NCBI GenBank assembly: GCA_030123585.1
Contig: CP126120.1
Location: 310,001 to 374,000, forward strand
Direction of reading: 5' to 3'
DNA length: 64,000 nucleotides
Origin: Rhodanobacteraceae bacterium
GTDB lineage: Bacteria > Pseudomonadota > Gammaproteobacteria > Xanthomonadales > Rhodanobacteraceae
Part shown: piece by piece, positions 7,932 to 17,388 of the stretch
Position numbering within the stretch: position 1 is the stretch's first letter
Layout: every line of letters starts with the position of its first letter
The notes under the pieces: model-generated
What the model saw: the letters and a program-made list of their open reading frames with translations, nothing else
Databases searched by the model: none
Told to the model about the DNA's origin: nothing
Position numbers and translations under genes: made by a program

Positions 7932-8255
7932 TCACAAGCTATCGGGGCCGGGGGTACGCAGTACCGAGTGGATCACGTGGCTGTATTCGAAATACACGAT
8001 GTATTTCGCGTACTCCCAGCGGTGGATCGGCGGCTGGTGCTTCGAGCTACCGCCGCGGGTCGGCAGTTCCTTGATCGGCGCTCCGTATTCGCGCTTCACC
8101 TGCGCCATGGTCATGCCGCGCCTGGGCAGGTTCATGCGCTGTTCCTGCTGGACCTTCACGCGCAGGCTTTCGGCGTGGGCCGGCGCGGGGAACAGCAGCG
8201 GGGCGGCGGCCAGTGCAAGCGTCGCGACGATCAGGCTGGTGGCGATACGTTTCAT
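7932..8255 (-). CDS. Small secreted protein, SmpA/OmlA-like
   Basis: A 107-residue protein with a clear signal peptide (MKRIATSLIVATLALAAAPLLFPAPAHA, cut near residue 28). A short domain follows with MTMAQVKREYGAP (48-60) and a tail WEYAKYIVYFEYSHVIHSVL. The 'GMTxxQVxxxxGxP' turn is the hallmark of the SmpA/OmlA/BamE-like fold. It is a periplasmic protein of unknown role found across Xanthomonadales. The last few residues (RTPGPDSL) may be extra sequence next to the repeat. Confidence 0.7.
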   Translation of the reverse strand: MKRIATSLIVATLALAAAPLLFPAPAHAESLRVKVQQEQRMNLPRRGMTMAQVKREYGAPIKELPTRGGSSKHQPPIHRWEYAKYIVYFEYSHVIHSVLRTPGPDSL

Positions 8256-8335
8256 GGCGATGGCTTCCCCAGGCGCGTGGCGCCGATGCGCCTTTGTAGC
8301 AAAAACCGCCCTCGCGCGCCAGCGAATACGGTCAC

Positions 8336-8358
8336 GAAAAAGGCCGCTTGAAGCGGCC
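8336..8358 (-). terminator. Rho-independent terminator of rpmJ
   Basis: The 7-bp stem GGCCGCT/AGCGGCC (8342-8348 with 8352-8358) has a 3-base loop. On the minus strand it is followed by a T-run (complement of the A's at 8336-8341). It begins 6 bases after the rpmJ stop. T's on the other side (8359-8362) could make it work in both directions. Confidence 0.85.
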
Positions 8359-8364
8359 TTTTCG

Positions 8365-8490
8365 TCATCTTTGGCGAGCCTTGAAGCGCGGGTTGCTCTT
8401 GCAAATCACGAACACCTTGCCGCGCCGGCGCACGACCTTGCAGTCGCGGTGCCGCTGCTTGGCGGACTTCAGGGAAGAAAGCACCTTCAC
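8365..8490 (-). CDS. rpmJ: 50S ribosomal protein L36, zinc-free type
   Basis: A 41-residue ribosomal protein, nearly all basic, with the L36 signature [20 protein letters not shown] and ending [14 protein letters not shown]. It keeps only two of the residues that bind zinc in the classical form (C17, C30), so it is the zinc-independent type that is standard in Xanthomonadales. The start is GTG with GAGGAG 6 bases upstream. It has its own promoter and terminator and sits alone. Confidence 0.96.
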   Translation of the reverse strand: MKVLSSLKSAKQRHRDCKVVRRRGKVFVICKSNPRFKARQR

Positions 8491-8532
8491 GGCGGACTCC
8501 TCAGTCGATATCTGGCTGAAACAAAGCGTGAA

Positions 8533-8561
8533 AGTGTAGCGTGCCCAGACACTTGGCGCAA
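8533..8561 (-). promoter_or_regulatory. Sigma-70-type promoter of rpmJ
   Basis: On the minus strand TTGCGC (8556-8561) and TACACT (8533-8538) are spaced by exactly 17 bases. Transcription would start near 8526, giving a leader of about 36 nt before the GTG. Confidence 0.6.
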
Positions 8562-8635
8562 GCCTCGGGACATGCCGAAAGCGTGCCGTTATCCTTGGCG
8601 TTTCCCCTTCAAGAACCCGCCGGGAGTGTATCGCC

Positions 8636-10675
8636 GTGGCAGCCGATCTCGACCAGACTTGCGTCAACACCATCCGCTTCCTGTCGGTGGACATGGTGCA
8701 GAAGGCCAACAGCGGCCATCCCGGCCTGCCGCTGGGCGCGGCGCCGATGGCCTACGTGCTGTGGACGAAGTTCCTCAAGCACCACCCCTCGAACCCGCAC
8801 TGGGTCGACCGTGACCGTTTCGTGTTGTCGGCGGGGCATGGCTCGGCGTTGCAATACAGCCTGCTGTACCTGACGGGTTACGACCTCACGCTGGACGACA
8901 TCAAGCAGTTCCGGCAGTGGGGCAGCAAGACGCCGGGCCATCCCGAACGCGGCCACACGCCGGGCGTCGAGACCACCACCGGCCCGCTGGGGCAGGGCAT
9001 GGCCAATGCGGTAGGGATGGCGATGGCCGAGGCCCAGCTCGCCGCGCGCTACAACCGCGAAGGCCACAAGGTGGTCGATCACCATACGTATGCGATCGTC
9101 AGCGACGGCGATTTGATGGAAGGCGTGGCGTCGGAAGCCGCCTCGCTGGCTGGTCATTTGAAGCTCGGCAAGCTGATTTGTCTGTACGACGACAACTACG
9201 TGACGCTTGCGGCCGGCACCGACATCACCTTTACCGAGAACCGCGCGGCGCGTTTCAAGGCCTACGGCTGGCACGTGCAGACGGTCGAGAACGGCAACGA
9301 TCTCGAGGCCATCGAAAAGGCCATCAAGCGCGCCAAGGGCAAGAAGGACCAGCCATCGCTGATCCTGGTGCGCACGCATATCGGATACGGCTCGCCGCTG
9401 CAGGACAGTTACAAGGCGCATGGTTCGCCGCTGGGCGCGGACAATGTCGCCAAGACCAAACAGAAGCTCGGCTGGCCGGTGGAACCGGCGTTCCTGGTGC
9501 CGGAACAAGCGCTGGCGCATTTCCGCGAAGCCGAGAAAAAGGGCAAGGGCGCCGAGGCGAGCTGGAAGCGCCGCTGGAACAAATATGCCAAGGCTTTTCC
9601 GGAACTTGCGGCGGAATTGCAAGGTTCGCTCGATGGCAAATTGCCCGCCGGATGGGACGCCGACATTCCGGTGTTTCCGGCCGACGCCAAGGGCCTGGCG
9701 ACCCGCGTCGCGGGTGGCAAGGTGCTGTCGGCGATCGCGCCGAAGCTGCCCGCGATCAGTGGCGGTTCGGCCGACCTCGATCCCTCCACCCATACCGCGG
9801 TAAAGGGTCTCGGCGTGTTCTCGCCCGGCAAGGAGCCGGACGAGCAGGGCGATCCCGACGAAGTGTGGAGCTACGCCGGACGCAACCTGCATTTCGGCGT
9901 GCGCGAACACGCGATGGGCGCGATCGCCAACGGCATGGCCGCGCACGGCGGCTTCATCCCGTACACCGCCACCTTCATGGTGTTCTCCGACTACATGCGC
10001 CCGCCGATGCGCCTGGCCGCGATCATGGGCCTGCGCGTGATCAACGTGTTCACGCACGACTCGATCGCGGTGGGCGAGGACGGCCCGACCCACGAGCCGG
10101 TCGAACAATTGGCCGGCCTGCGTTCGGTGCCGAACCTCGACGTGATCCGCCCGGGCGATGCCAACGAAACCGCCGTCGCGTGGAAGGTCGCGATCGAGAG
10201 CGCGAAGAACCCCACCGCGATCATCCTGTCGCGCCAGAACGTGGCGACGCTGGATCGCAACAAGTACGCCAGCGCCGAGGGTTTGCGCAAGGGCGCGTAC
10301 GTCTTGCTCGATGCGCCCGGCGGATCGCCGGAACTGATCGTGATCGGCACCGGCGCCGAAACCGATCTGGTGGCGAAAGCGGTCGAAAAACTGCAGGCCG
10401 AAGGCATCAAGGCGCGCGCAGTGTCGATGCCGAGCTGGGAACTGTTCGCGGCGCAGGACCAGGGCTATCGCGATTCCGTGCTGCCGCCCAACGTGCACGC
10501 GCGGCTCGCCGTCGAAGCAGGCGTTCGCGAAGGCTGGGAACGCTGGGTCGGCGATCGCGGATCCGGCATCGGCGTGAATCGCTACGGCGCTTCCGCACCC
10601 GGCGAACTGGTGCTGGAAAAGTACGGCTTCACCGTGGACAACGTGATCGCGAAGGCGAAGGCGTTGCTGGGATAG
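8636..10675 (+). CDS. tkt: Transketolase
   Basis: A 679-residue thiamine-diphosphate enzyme of the pentose phosphate pathway, moving two-carbon units between sugar phosphates. The N-terminal [20 protein letters not shown] (24-43), ThDP motif [23 protein letters not shown] loop, and [12 protein letters not shown] and [15 protein letters not shown] in the pyrimidine and C-terminal domains are all intact. The start is GTG with CGGGAG upstream. In methylotrophs transketolase also serves carbon assimilation cycles, but no other assimilation gene is nearby, so a housekeeping role is the simpler reading. Confidence 0.97.
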   Translation: MAADLDQTCVNTIRFLSVDMVQKANSGHPGLPLGAAPMAYVLWTKFLKHHPSNPHWVDRDRFVLSAGHGSALQYSLLYLTGYDLTLDDIKQFRQWGSKTPGHPERGHTPGVETTTGPLGQGMANAVGMAMAEAQLAARYNREGHKVVDHHTYAIVSDGDLMEGVASEAASLAGHLKLGKLICLYDDNYVTLAAGTDITFTENRAARFKAYGWHVQTVENGNDLEAIEKAIKRAKGKKDQPSLILVRTHIGYGSPLQDSYKAHGSPLGADNVAKTKQKLGWPVEPAFLVPEQALAHFREAEKKGKGAEASWKRRWNKYAKAFPELAAELQGSLDGKLPAGWDADIPVFPADAKGLATRVAGGKVLSAIAPKLPAISGGSADLDPSTHTAVKGLGVFSPGKEPDEQGDPDEVWSYAGRNLHFGVREHAMGAIANGMAAHGGFIPYTATFMVFSDYMRPPMRLAAIMGLRVINVFTHDSIAVGEDGPTHEPVEQLAGLRSVPNLDVIRPGDANETAVAWKVAIESAKNPTAIILSRQNVATLDRNKYASAEGLRKGAYVLLDAPGGSPELIVIGTGAETDLVAKAVEKLQAEGIKARAVSMPSWELFAAQDQGYRDSVLPPNVHARLAVEAGVREGWERWVGDRGSGIGVNRYGASAPGELVLEKYGFTVDNVIAKAKALLG

Positions 10676-10683
10676 GCCGCAGC

Positions 10684-10826
10684 GCGGGTGACAACCCGCC
10701 GGTTCATGCCTGACGGCGGGATTGTTCGCATCGTCCGTGATGCTCACTCCTCGCTTGCGCTCGGGGCCGACCTGCGGTCGTCCAAAATCGCTCCCGGCGA
10801 TTTTGTAGCTGCGCTTCTCCTGCCCT
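10684..10826. repeat. 143-bp direct repeat, left copy
   Basis: Begins GCGGGTGACAACCCGCC (itself a hairpin), continues with GGTTCATGCCTGA, a shared ATGCTCACTCCTCGCTTGCG segment, then GGCGATTTTGT and GCTGCGCTTCTC. The same order of blocks with only scattered mismatches occurs at 24329-24472 in the same orientation. The two copies bracket the methanol/formaldehyde cluster. The hairpin end could also terminate tkt transcription. Confidence 0.88.
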
Positions 10827-10858
10827 CACGGACTTCAACGACAGATCGGGCTTTCGCC

Positions 10859-11704
10859 TCACGCGCGCAGCGCCGCGGCGTGATGGCACAGGTGGTCCTG
10901 GATGAAGCTCTGGATGAACCAGTAGCTGTGGTCGTAGCCGGGTTGCATGCGGAGCGTCAGCGGCTGGCCGGTATCGCGGCATGCCTGTTCGAACAGCTCG
11001 GGGCGCAGTTGCTCGCGCAGGAATCCGTCGGCGTCGCCCTGGTCGATCAGGATCGTGCCGTCGAAGCGTTTGCCCGCGCGAATCAATTCGCAGGCATCGT
11101 GGGCCTTCCACGTATCGCGGTCGTCTCCGAGATAGCGCGGGAAGGCCTTGTTGCCCCACGGGACCTGCGTCGGCGCGACGATGGGTGCGAAGGCGGACAC
11201 CGAGCGGTAACGATCCGGGTGGCGCAGCGCCAGCGTCAGCGCGCCGTGGCCGCCCATCGAATGGCCCATGATTCCGCAACGGGCGTGCTCGGCCGGAAAT
11301 TGGGTGGCGATCAATGCGGGCAATTCATCGACGACGTAGGTTTCCATGCGGAAGCGTGACGACCACGGTGCCTGGGTGGCGTCGAGGTAGAAACCCGCGC
11401 CTTCGCCGAATTCCCAGTCGCCGGTCGCGCCTTCGAAGCCGGTGCTGCGCGGGCTGGTGTCGGGCGCGACCAGCATCAGGCCAAGTTCGGCGGCGACGCG
11501 TTGCGCACCGGCCTTGATGGGGAAGGTTTCCGGCGTGCAGGTGAGACCGGCGAGGTAATACAGCACGGGCACCCTTCCGTGCGCGGCTTGCGGCGGCGCG
11601 TACACCGCGAACGTCATCGGGCCGCCGCAGGCTTGCGACGCATGCCGGTAGAACCCTTGCGTGCCGCCGAAGCAGCGTTGTTCGGAAAGTGTTTCGAGCG
11701 CCAT
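10859..11704 (-). CDS. fghA: S-formylglutathione hydrolase
   Basis: A 281-residue esterase-D-type alpha/beta hydrolase that splits S-formylglutathione into formate and glutathione, the last step of glutathione-dependent formaldehyde oxidation. The Ser-Asp-His triad is visible: S149 in GIMGHSMGGHGAL, D224 in LIDQGDADGFL and H259 in PGYDHSYWFIQ. LYYLAGLTCTPETF (49-62) is also diagnostic. The start at MALETL fits the family; an ATG 27 bases upstream is possible. It is divergent from xoxF, sharing a regulatory gap of about 310 bp. Confidence 0.95.
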   Translation of the reverse strand: MALETLSEQRCFGGTQGFYRHASQACGGPMTFAVYAPPQAAHGRVPVLYYLAGLTCTPETFPIKAGAQRVAAELGLMLVAPDTSPRSTGFEGATGDWEFGEGAGFYLDATQAPWSSRFRMETYVVDELPALIATQFPAEHARCGIMGHSMGGHGALTLALRHPDRYRSVSAFAPIVAPTQVPWGNKAFPRYLGDDRDTWKAHDACELIRAGKRFDGTILIDQGDADGFLREQLRPELFEQACRDTGQPLTLRMQPGYDHSYWFIQSFIQDHLCHHAAALRA

Positions 11705-11922
11705 TGCCACACCACGCGGCAGTCCATCCATTTTTCAGTATGCACGAATCCGGACGCGCAACGGATGACTCGCGGTGCACTGTGCGCGCCGCGTCGCGTA
11801 TGTGTCACGCACACGGCGCAGAAGTGTTGCAGATCTGGTGCAGTGTTCATCGCATGTGTTCCAGGCGATCCGATGCGCGCATGCAAGCCGTTGAATTCAC
11901 GCAGCCGAGTCGGCGCTGAAAC

Positions 11923-11938
11923 TGGCACGCTATCTGCA
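11923..11938 (+). promoter_or_regulatory. Sigma-54 (-24/-12) promoter of the xoxF operon
   Basis: TGGCACG-N4-CTGCA matches the sigma-54 consensus TGGCACG-N4-TTGCW at all but one position. The GG (11924-11925) and GC (11936-11937) are 12 bases apart as required. It lies about 80 bases before the xoxF ATG. The gap to fghA (11705-12017) holds no gene. Possible activator sites are a GTGT-N5-ACAC dyad at 11802-11814 and the palindrome CAGATCTG at 11830-11837. A sigma-54 activator gene closes the same cluster. Confidence 0.72.
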
Positions 11939-12017
11939 CTCCGTGACGTGTTTTCGCGACGGCTGGCCGGTTGCGGCCGGTTCCATGAGCTCTCCCGTAC
12001 GGCACGGAGGTTTCGCA

Positions 12018-13946
12018 ATGAACACGTTTTCGGCAAGGCACTTTCCGCTGGCGCTGTTGAGTGCGGCGTTGCTCACGTTTTGCGCGGCTGCCGCCAGCGC
12101 GCAATCGACTGAATCGCTGGAGCAGATGTCGAAGGATCCGAACCAGTGGGTCATGCCCGGCGGCAATTACTCGGTGACGCGCTACAGCGCGCTCGACCAG
12201 ATCAACGCTTCCAACGTGAAGGACCTGCACGTCGCGTGGACGATGTCCACCGGCACGTTGCGCGGCCAGGAAGGGCAGCCGCTGGTGGTCGGCAACATGA
12301 TGTATTTCGAAAGTTCCTATCCGAACTACGTGTATGCGGTGGACCTCAACAACGTCGGCAAGATCGTGTGGAAATCCAACATTTCGCAGGACGCGTTCGC
12401 CGAGACGGTGGCCTGTTGCGACGTGGTGAACCGCGGCGTGGCGTATGCCGACGGCATGATCTTCGCGAATCTTCTCGACGGCCGGATCTACGCGTTCGAC
12501 GCGAAGACGGGCGCGGTGAAGTGGAGCGCACGCAACGCCGATCCCAAGATCGGTCAGACCATGACCATGGCGCCGCTGGTGATCCATGACGAAGTGCTGA
12601 CCGGCGTGTCGGGCGCCGAGTACGGCGTGCGCGGCTACCTCACCGCGTACAACATCCACACCGGCAAGCAGATGTGGCGCGCCTACAGCGAGGGTCCGGA
12701 CACGGACCTGATGTTCAACCCGGACAAGACCCTCAACGGCGCCACCGGCAAACCGGTCGGCAAGGATTCCAGCCTGAAGACCTGGAAAGGCGACCAGTGG
12801 AAGCTGGGCGGCGGCACCACGTGGGGCTGGTATTCGTATGACCCGAAGTTGAACCTGGTCTATTACGGCACCGGCAACCCGGGCACCTGGAACCCGACCG
12901 CGCGCCCCGGCGACAACGCGTGGTCGATGTCGATCATCGCGCGCAATCCGGACACCGGCGAAGCGGCGTGGGCGTACCAGATGACGCCGCACGACGGCTG
13001 GGACTACGACGGCGTCAACGAGTCGATCCTCACCGAGACGGAGGTCAACGGCAAGGAAGTGCCGACGCTGACGCATTTCGACCGCAACGGCTACGCCTAC
13101 GTCCTCAATCGTGCCAACGGCCATCTGATCGCCGCGCACTCCTTCATTCCGGATCTCAACTGGTCGTCGAAGATCGACCTGAAGACCGGCCGTCCGGTGG
13201 TCAACCCGGCCAAGATGACCAAGGAAGGCGTCAACGTGAAGGACATCTGCCCCGGTTCGCAGGGCGGCAAGGACCAGCAGCCGGCGGCGTACGACCCGAA
13301 CACCAGGTTGTTCTACACGGGCACCAACCTGATCTGCGAGGACTACCAGGCGTTCGCCGCCAAGTACAAGGCGGGCTTCCCGTACGTCGGCGCGATCGTG
13401 CGGATGTACCGGCCCACCAACGCGCCGTGGAACGGCCAGGTGGGCGGACGCTTCATCGCGTATGACCCGATGACCGGCAAGACCAAGTGGGCCATCGACG
13501 ATCAATACCAGGACTGGAGCGGCACGCTGACGACCAAGGGCGGGATCGCGTTCTACGGCACGATGACCGGCTGGTTCCGCGCGGTGGACCTCAACACCGG
13601 CAAGATCCTGTGGCAGTTCAAGGCGCCGTCCGGGATCATCGGCAATCCGATCGCCTACATGCACAACGGCAAGCAGTACATCGCGATCCTCTCGGGCGTG
13701 GGCGGCTGGGGTGCGATCGGGCTCAGCAACGGCCTGACCAAGGCGACCGCCGGCCTGGGCGCCGTCAACGCGACCGCGCAGTTGGGTGAGTTCACCAACC
13801 TCGGCGGCACGCTGTTCGTGTTCGCGCTCGGCAACAACGACATTCCCGATGGCAACATGCCCGCGCAACGTGGCGTCGCCGCGGCCCAGAGTCCCGCGAT
13901 CACGGGCGCGAAGGCCGAGAGTGTCGCCGAGAACACCACCCACTGA
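12018..13946 (+). CDS. xoxF: Lanthanide-dependent methanol dehydrogenase, XoxF type
   Basis: A 642-residue periplasmic PQQ enzyme (eight-bladed propeller) oxidising methanol, and possibly formaldehyde. A signal peptide covers residues 1-29 (ends ASAQ). The adjacent disulphide cysteines C133-C134 (ETVACCDVVNRG) that sit over PQQ are present. The catalytic Asp is D329 in DGWDYDGVNE, and D331 two residues on is the extra acid that marks XoxF; calcium-type MxaF has Ala there. Start chosen by CGGAGG 7 bases upstream. First gene of an operon with xoxJ and xoxG; no mxaI-like small subunit follows. Confidence 0.96.
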   Translation: MNTFSARHFPLALLSAALLTFCAAAASAQSTESLEQMSKDPNQWVMPGGNYSVTRYSALDQINASNVKDLHVAWTMSTGTLRGQEGQPLVVGNMMYFESSYPNYVYAVDLNNVGKIVWKSNISQDAFAETVACCDVVNRGVAYADGMIFANLLDGRIYAFDAKTGAVKWSARNADPKIGQTMTMAPLVIHDEVLTGVSGAEYGVRGYLTAYNIHTGKQMWRAYSEGPDTDLMFNPDKTLNGATGKPVGKDSSLKTWKGDQWKLGGGTTWGWYSYDPKLNLVYYGTGNPGTWNPTARPGDNAWSMSIIARNPDTGEAAWAYQMTPHDGWDYDGVNESILTETEVNGKEVPTLTHFDRNGYAYVLNRANGHLIAAHSFIPDLNWSSKIDLKTGRPVVNPAKMTKEGVNVKDICPGSQGGKDQQPAAYDPNTRLFYTGTNLICEDYQAFAAKYKAGFPYVGAIVRMYRPTNAPWNGQVGGRFIAYDPMTGKTKWAIDDQYQDWSGTLTTKGGIAFYGTMTGWFRAVDLNTGKILWQFKAPSGIIGNPIAYMHNGKQYIAILSGVGGWGAIGLSNGLTKATAGLGAVNATAQLGEFTNLGGTLFVFALGNNDIPDGNMPAQRGVAAAQSPAITGAKAESVAENTTH

Positions 13947-13973
13947 GCGCCGGCGCAAAGGAGCAGCGACGAC

Positions 13974-14801
13974 ATGAAATACCGGTGGTCTCTTGTTTCC
14001 ATTGCAGCGGTTTGTCTTCTCGCGGGCGCCGCCGGCGCCCGCGCGGAAGGCACGCTGCGCGTGTGTTCGGATCCCGCCTACCTGCCTTATTCGAACCGGG
14101 CTGGCGAAGGGTTCGAAAACGCGGTGGCGAAAACCGTCGCCGATGCGCTGCACGACAAGCTGGAATACGTGTGGTACGACACCCGCGGCAAGGGCGGCTT
14201 CGAGCAGTTCCTGGCGCAGACGCTGGACAAGGGCGCGTGCGACGTGGTGATGAGCCTGCCGTACGGCAGCCGCGAGGACCAGACCACCGATCCGTACTAC
14301 GTGTCGTCCTACGTTTTCATCTTCAAGAAGTCGAAGGGCTACGACATCACCAGCCTCGATTCGCCGGTGCTGCACAAGCTGAAGATCGGGTTCGAATCCG
14401 ATACGCCGGTGCAGGACGGCCTGCAACTGCGCGACATGGTGGTCGATGCCAAGGCGTTCGACGTGGCGAGCACGCCCGGCGAATCGCCGCGCTCGATGCT
14501 GCAGGCGGTGCAGGATGGCAGCGTGGACGTGATGATCACCTGGGAACCGTCGGTCGGCGCGTACCTGAAGGACTATCCCGACCTCGAAGCCGTGATGGTC
14601 CCGAACTCGCGCGACATGGGCCCGCCCGAGCAGTATTCGTTTCCGATGTCGATGGGCGTGCGCGAAGGCAATGACGCGCTGATGAACAAGTTGAATGCGG
14701 TGATCAAGACCCACCACGCCGAACTGACGGCGATCCTGAAGCAGCACGGCGTGCGCTATTACGGGTCGGCCTCGGGCAGCCCGGGCGTCGGCGCGCAGTG
14801 A
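13974..14801 (+). CDS. xoxJ: XoxJ/MoxJ-like periplasmic binding protein
   Basis: A 275-residue exported protein (signal peptide to about residue 24, AGARAEG) of the family called quinoprotein-dehydrogenase-associated substrate-binding protein. Typical segments are LRVCSDPAYLPYSN (29-42), GYGSREDQTTDPYY-like (MSLPYGSREDQTTDPYYVSS) and GDMGPPEQ-like (RDMGPPEQYSFPMSMGV). XoxJ proteins bind XoxF and may help activate it or insert the cofactor. It follows xoxF by 27 bases with AAGGAG upstream. Confidence 0.92.
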   Translation: MKYRWSLVSIAAVCLLAGAAGARAEGTLRVCSDPAYLPYSNRAGEGFENAVAKTVADALHDKLEYVWYDTRGKGGFEQFLAQTLDKGACDVVMSLPYGSREDQTTDPYYVSSYVFIFKKSKGYDITSLDSPVLHKLKIGFESDTPVQDGLQLRDMVVDAKAFDVASTPGESPRSMLQAVQDGSVDVMITWEPSVGAYLKDYPDLEAVMVPNSRDMGPPEQYSFPMSMGVREGNDALMNKLNAVIKTHHAELTAILKQHGVRYYGSASGSPGVGAQ

Positions 14802-14838
14802 ACATACCTAGGCCAGACGCGACGGGATTGCCTTGAGC

Positions 14839-16789
<1,951 letters not shown>

Positions 16790-16833
16790 GAACCCATCCA
16801 GACAGCTCATCCACCCAGCAAGAGGAGCACCTC

Positions 16834-17271
16834 ATGTCACATCCCTACAGCGGCGGCTGCGAGCACGTGCACACCTGGTCCGACAAGGCCTATCTGGACA
16901 GCCACGATTGCCATTGTTCGATCTGCCGGGGCATCACCGGAAAAGACAGCCTGCATGTGACCTTCTTCAAGTATGGCGACATCAAGGTCGATCGTCCCGA
17001 GCTCCTGAAGCGGCAGCCGTACAACGCCAGGAATCCGGACGGCCCATTGGAGCTCTGTACCTGCTCGATCTGCGGAGCGCCCATCATGGTCGATGACAAG
17101 CAGCGCCGGATCCGCGCGATCGCCCCGGGTCTCATGGGTTACGATGCGAGCAAGATGCCTCCCGCGTACCACGCATTCTTCGATCCGGCAGCGGGCAGGC
17201 CAAGGCCGAACGATGGCCGGCCGGTGTACGAGGCGCTGCGGCCCGATTTTGCGATGCCGGAGCCTGCCTGA
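16834..17271 (+). CDS. gfa: Gfa-family protein (S-(hydroxymethyl)glutathione synthase-like)
   Basis: A 145-residue zinc protein of the GFA family with cysteine clusters C26-H-C28-S-I-C31 and CTCSICGAP. Gfa was proposed to speed the coupling of formaldehyde to glutathione; others see it as a glutathione carrier. Its place right after the formaldehyde dehydrogenase supports that pathway. AGAGGAG lies 8 bases before the ATG. Confidence 0.85.
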   Translation: MSHPYSGGCEHVHTWSDKAYLDSHDCHCSICRGITGKDSLHVTFFKYGDIKVDRPELLKRQPYNARNPDGPLELCTCSICGAPIMVDDKQRRIRAIAPGLMGYDASKMPPAYHAFFDPAAGRPRPNDGRPVYEALRPDFAMPEPA

Positions 17272-17388
17272 CGCGGCGGCATCCGACGCGTGTTCCAGGC
17301 TTCTGCGCGTTGTGATGGACGCCATCGCGGCCCGCGTGCGGCCAGACCGGGGCGCGCCGAACGATCGACTTGAAGGGAAGGTGACGAC

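Noticed and set aside
8636..10675. Transketolase as a dedicated methylotrophy gene
   Set aside because: It lies outside the direct repeats, and no hexulose-phosphate, serine-cycle or Calvin genes are nearby, so housekeeping is the simpler reading.
8609..10747. A 712-codon open frame antisense to transketolase
   Set aside because: The plus strand encodes an intact transketolase; the antisense frame is low-complexity (Arg/His/Ala-rich), matches no family and is a by-product of high GC.
12018..13946. Naming the quinoprotein MxaF (calcium methanol dehydrogenase) or ExaA (ethanol dehydrogenase)
   Set aside because: The Asp two residues after the catalytic Asp, and xoxJ/xoxG partners without mxaI, point to XoxF.
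11847..14747. A 966-codon open frame antisense to xoxF and xoxJ
   Set aside because: Same reason: both sense genes have full motifs and ribosome sites, while the antisense frame is rich in Arg, His, Val and Gly without any domain.
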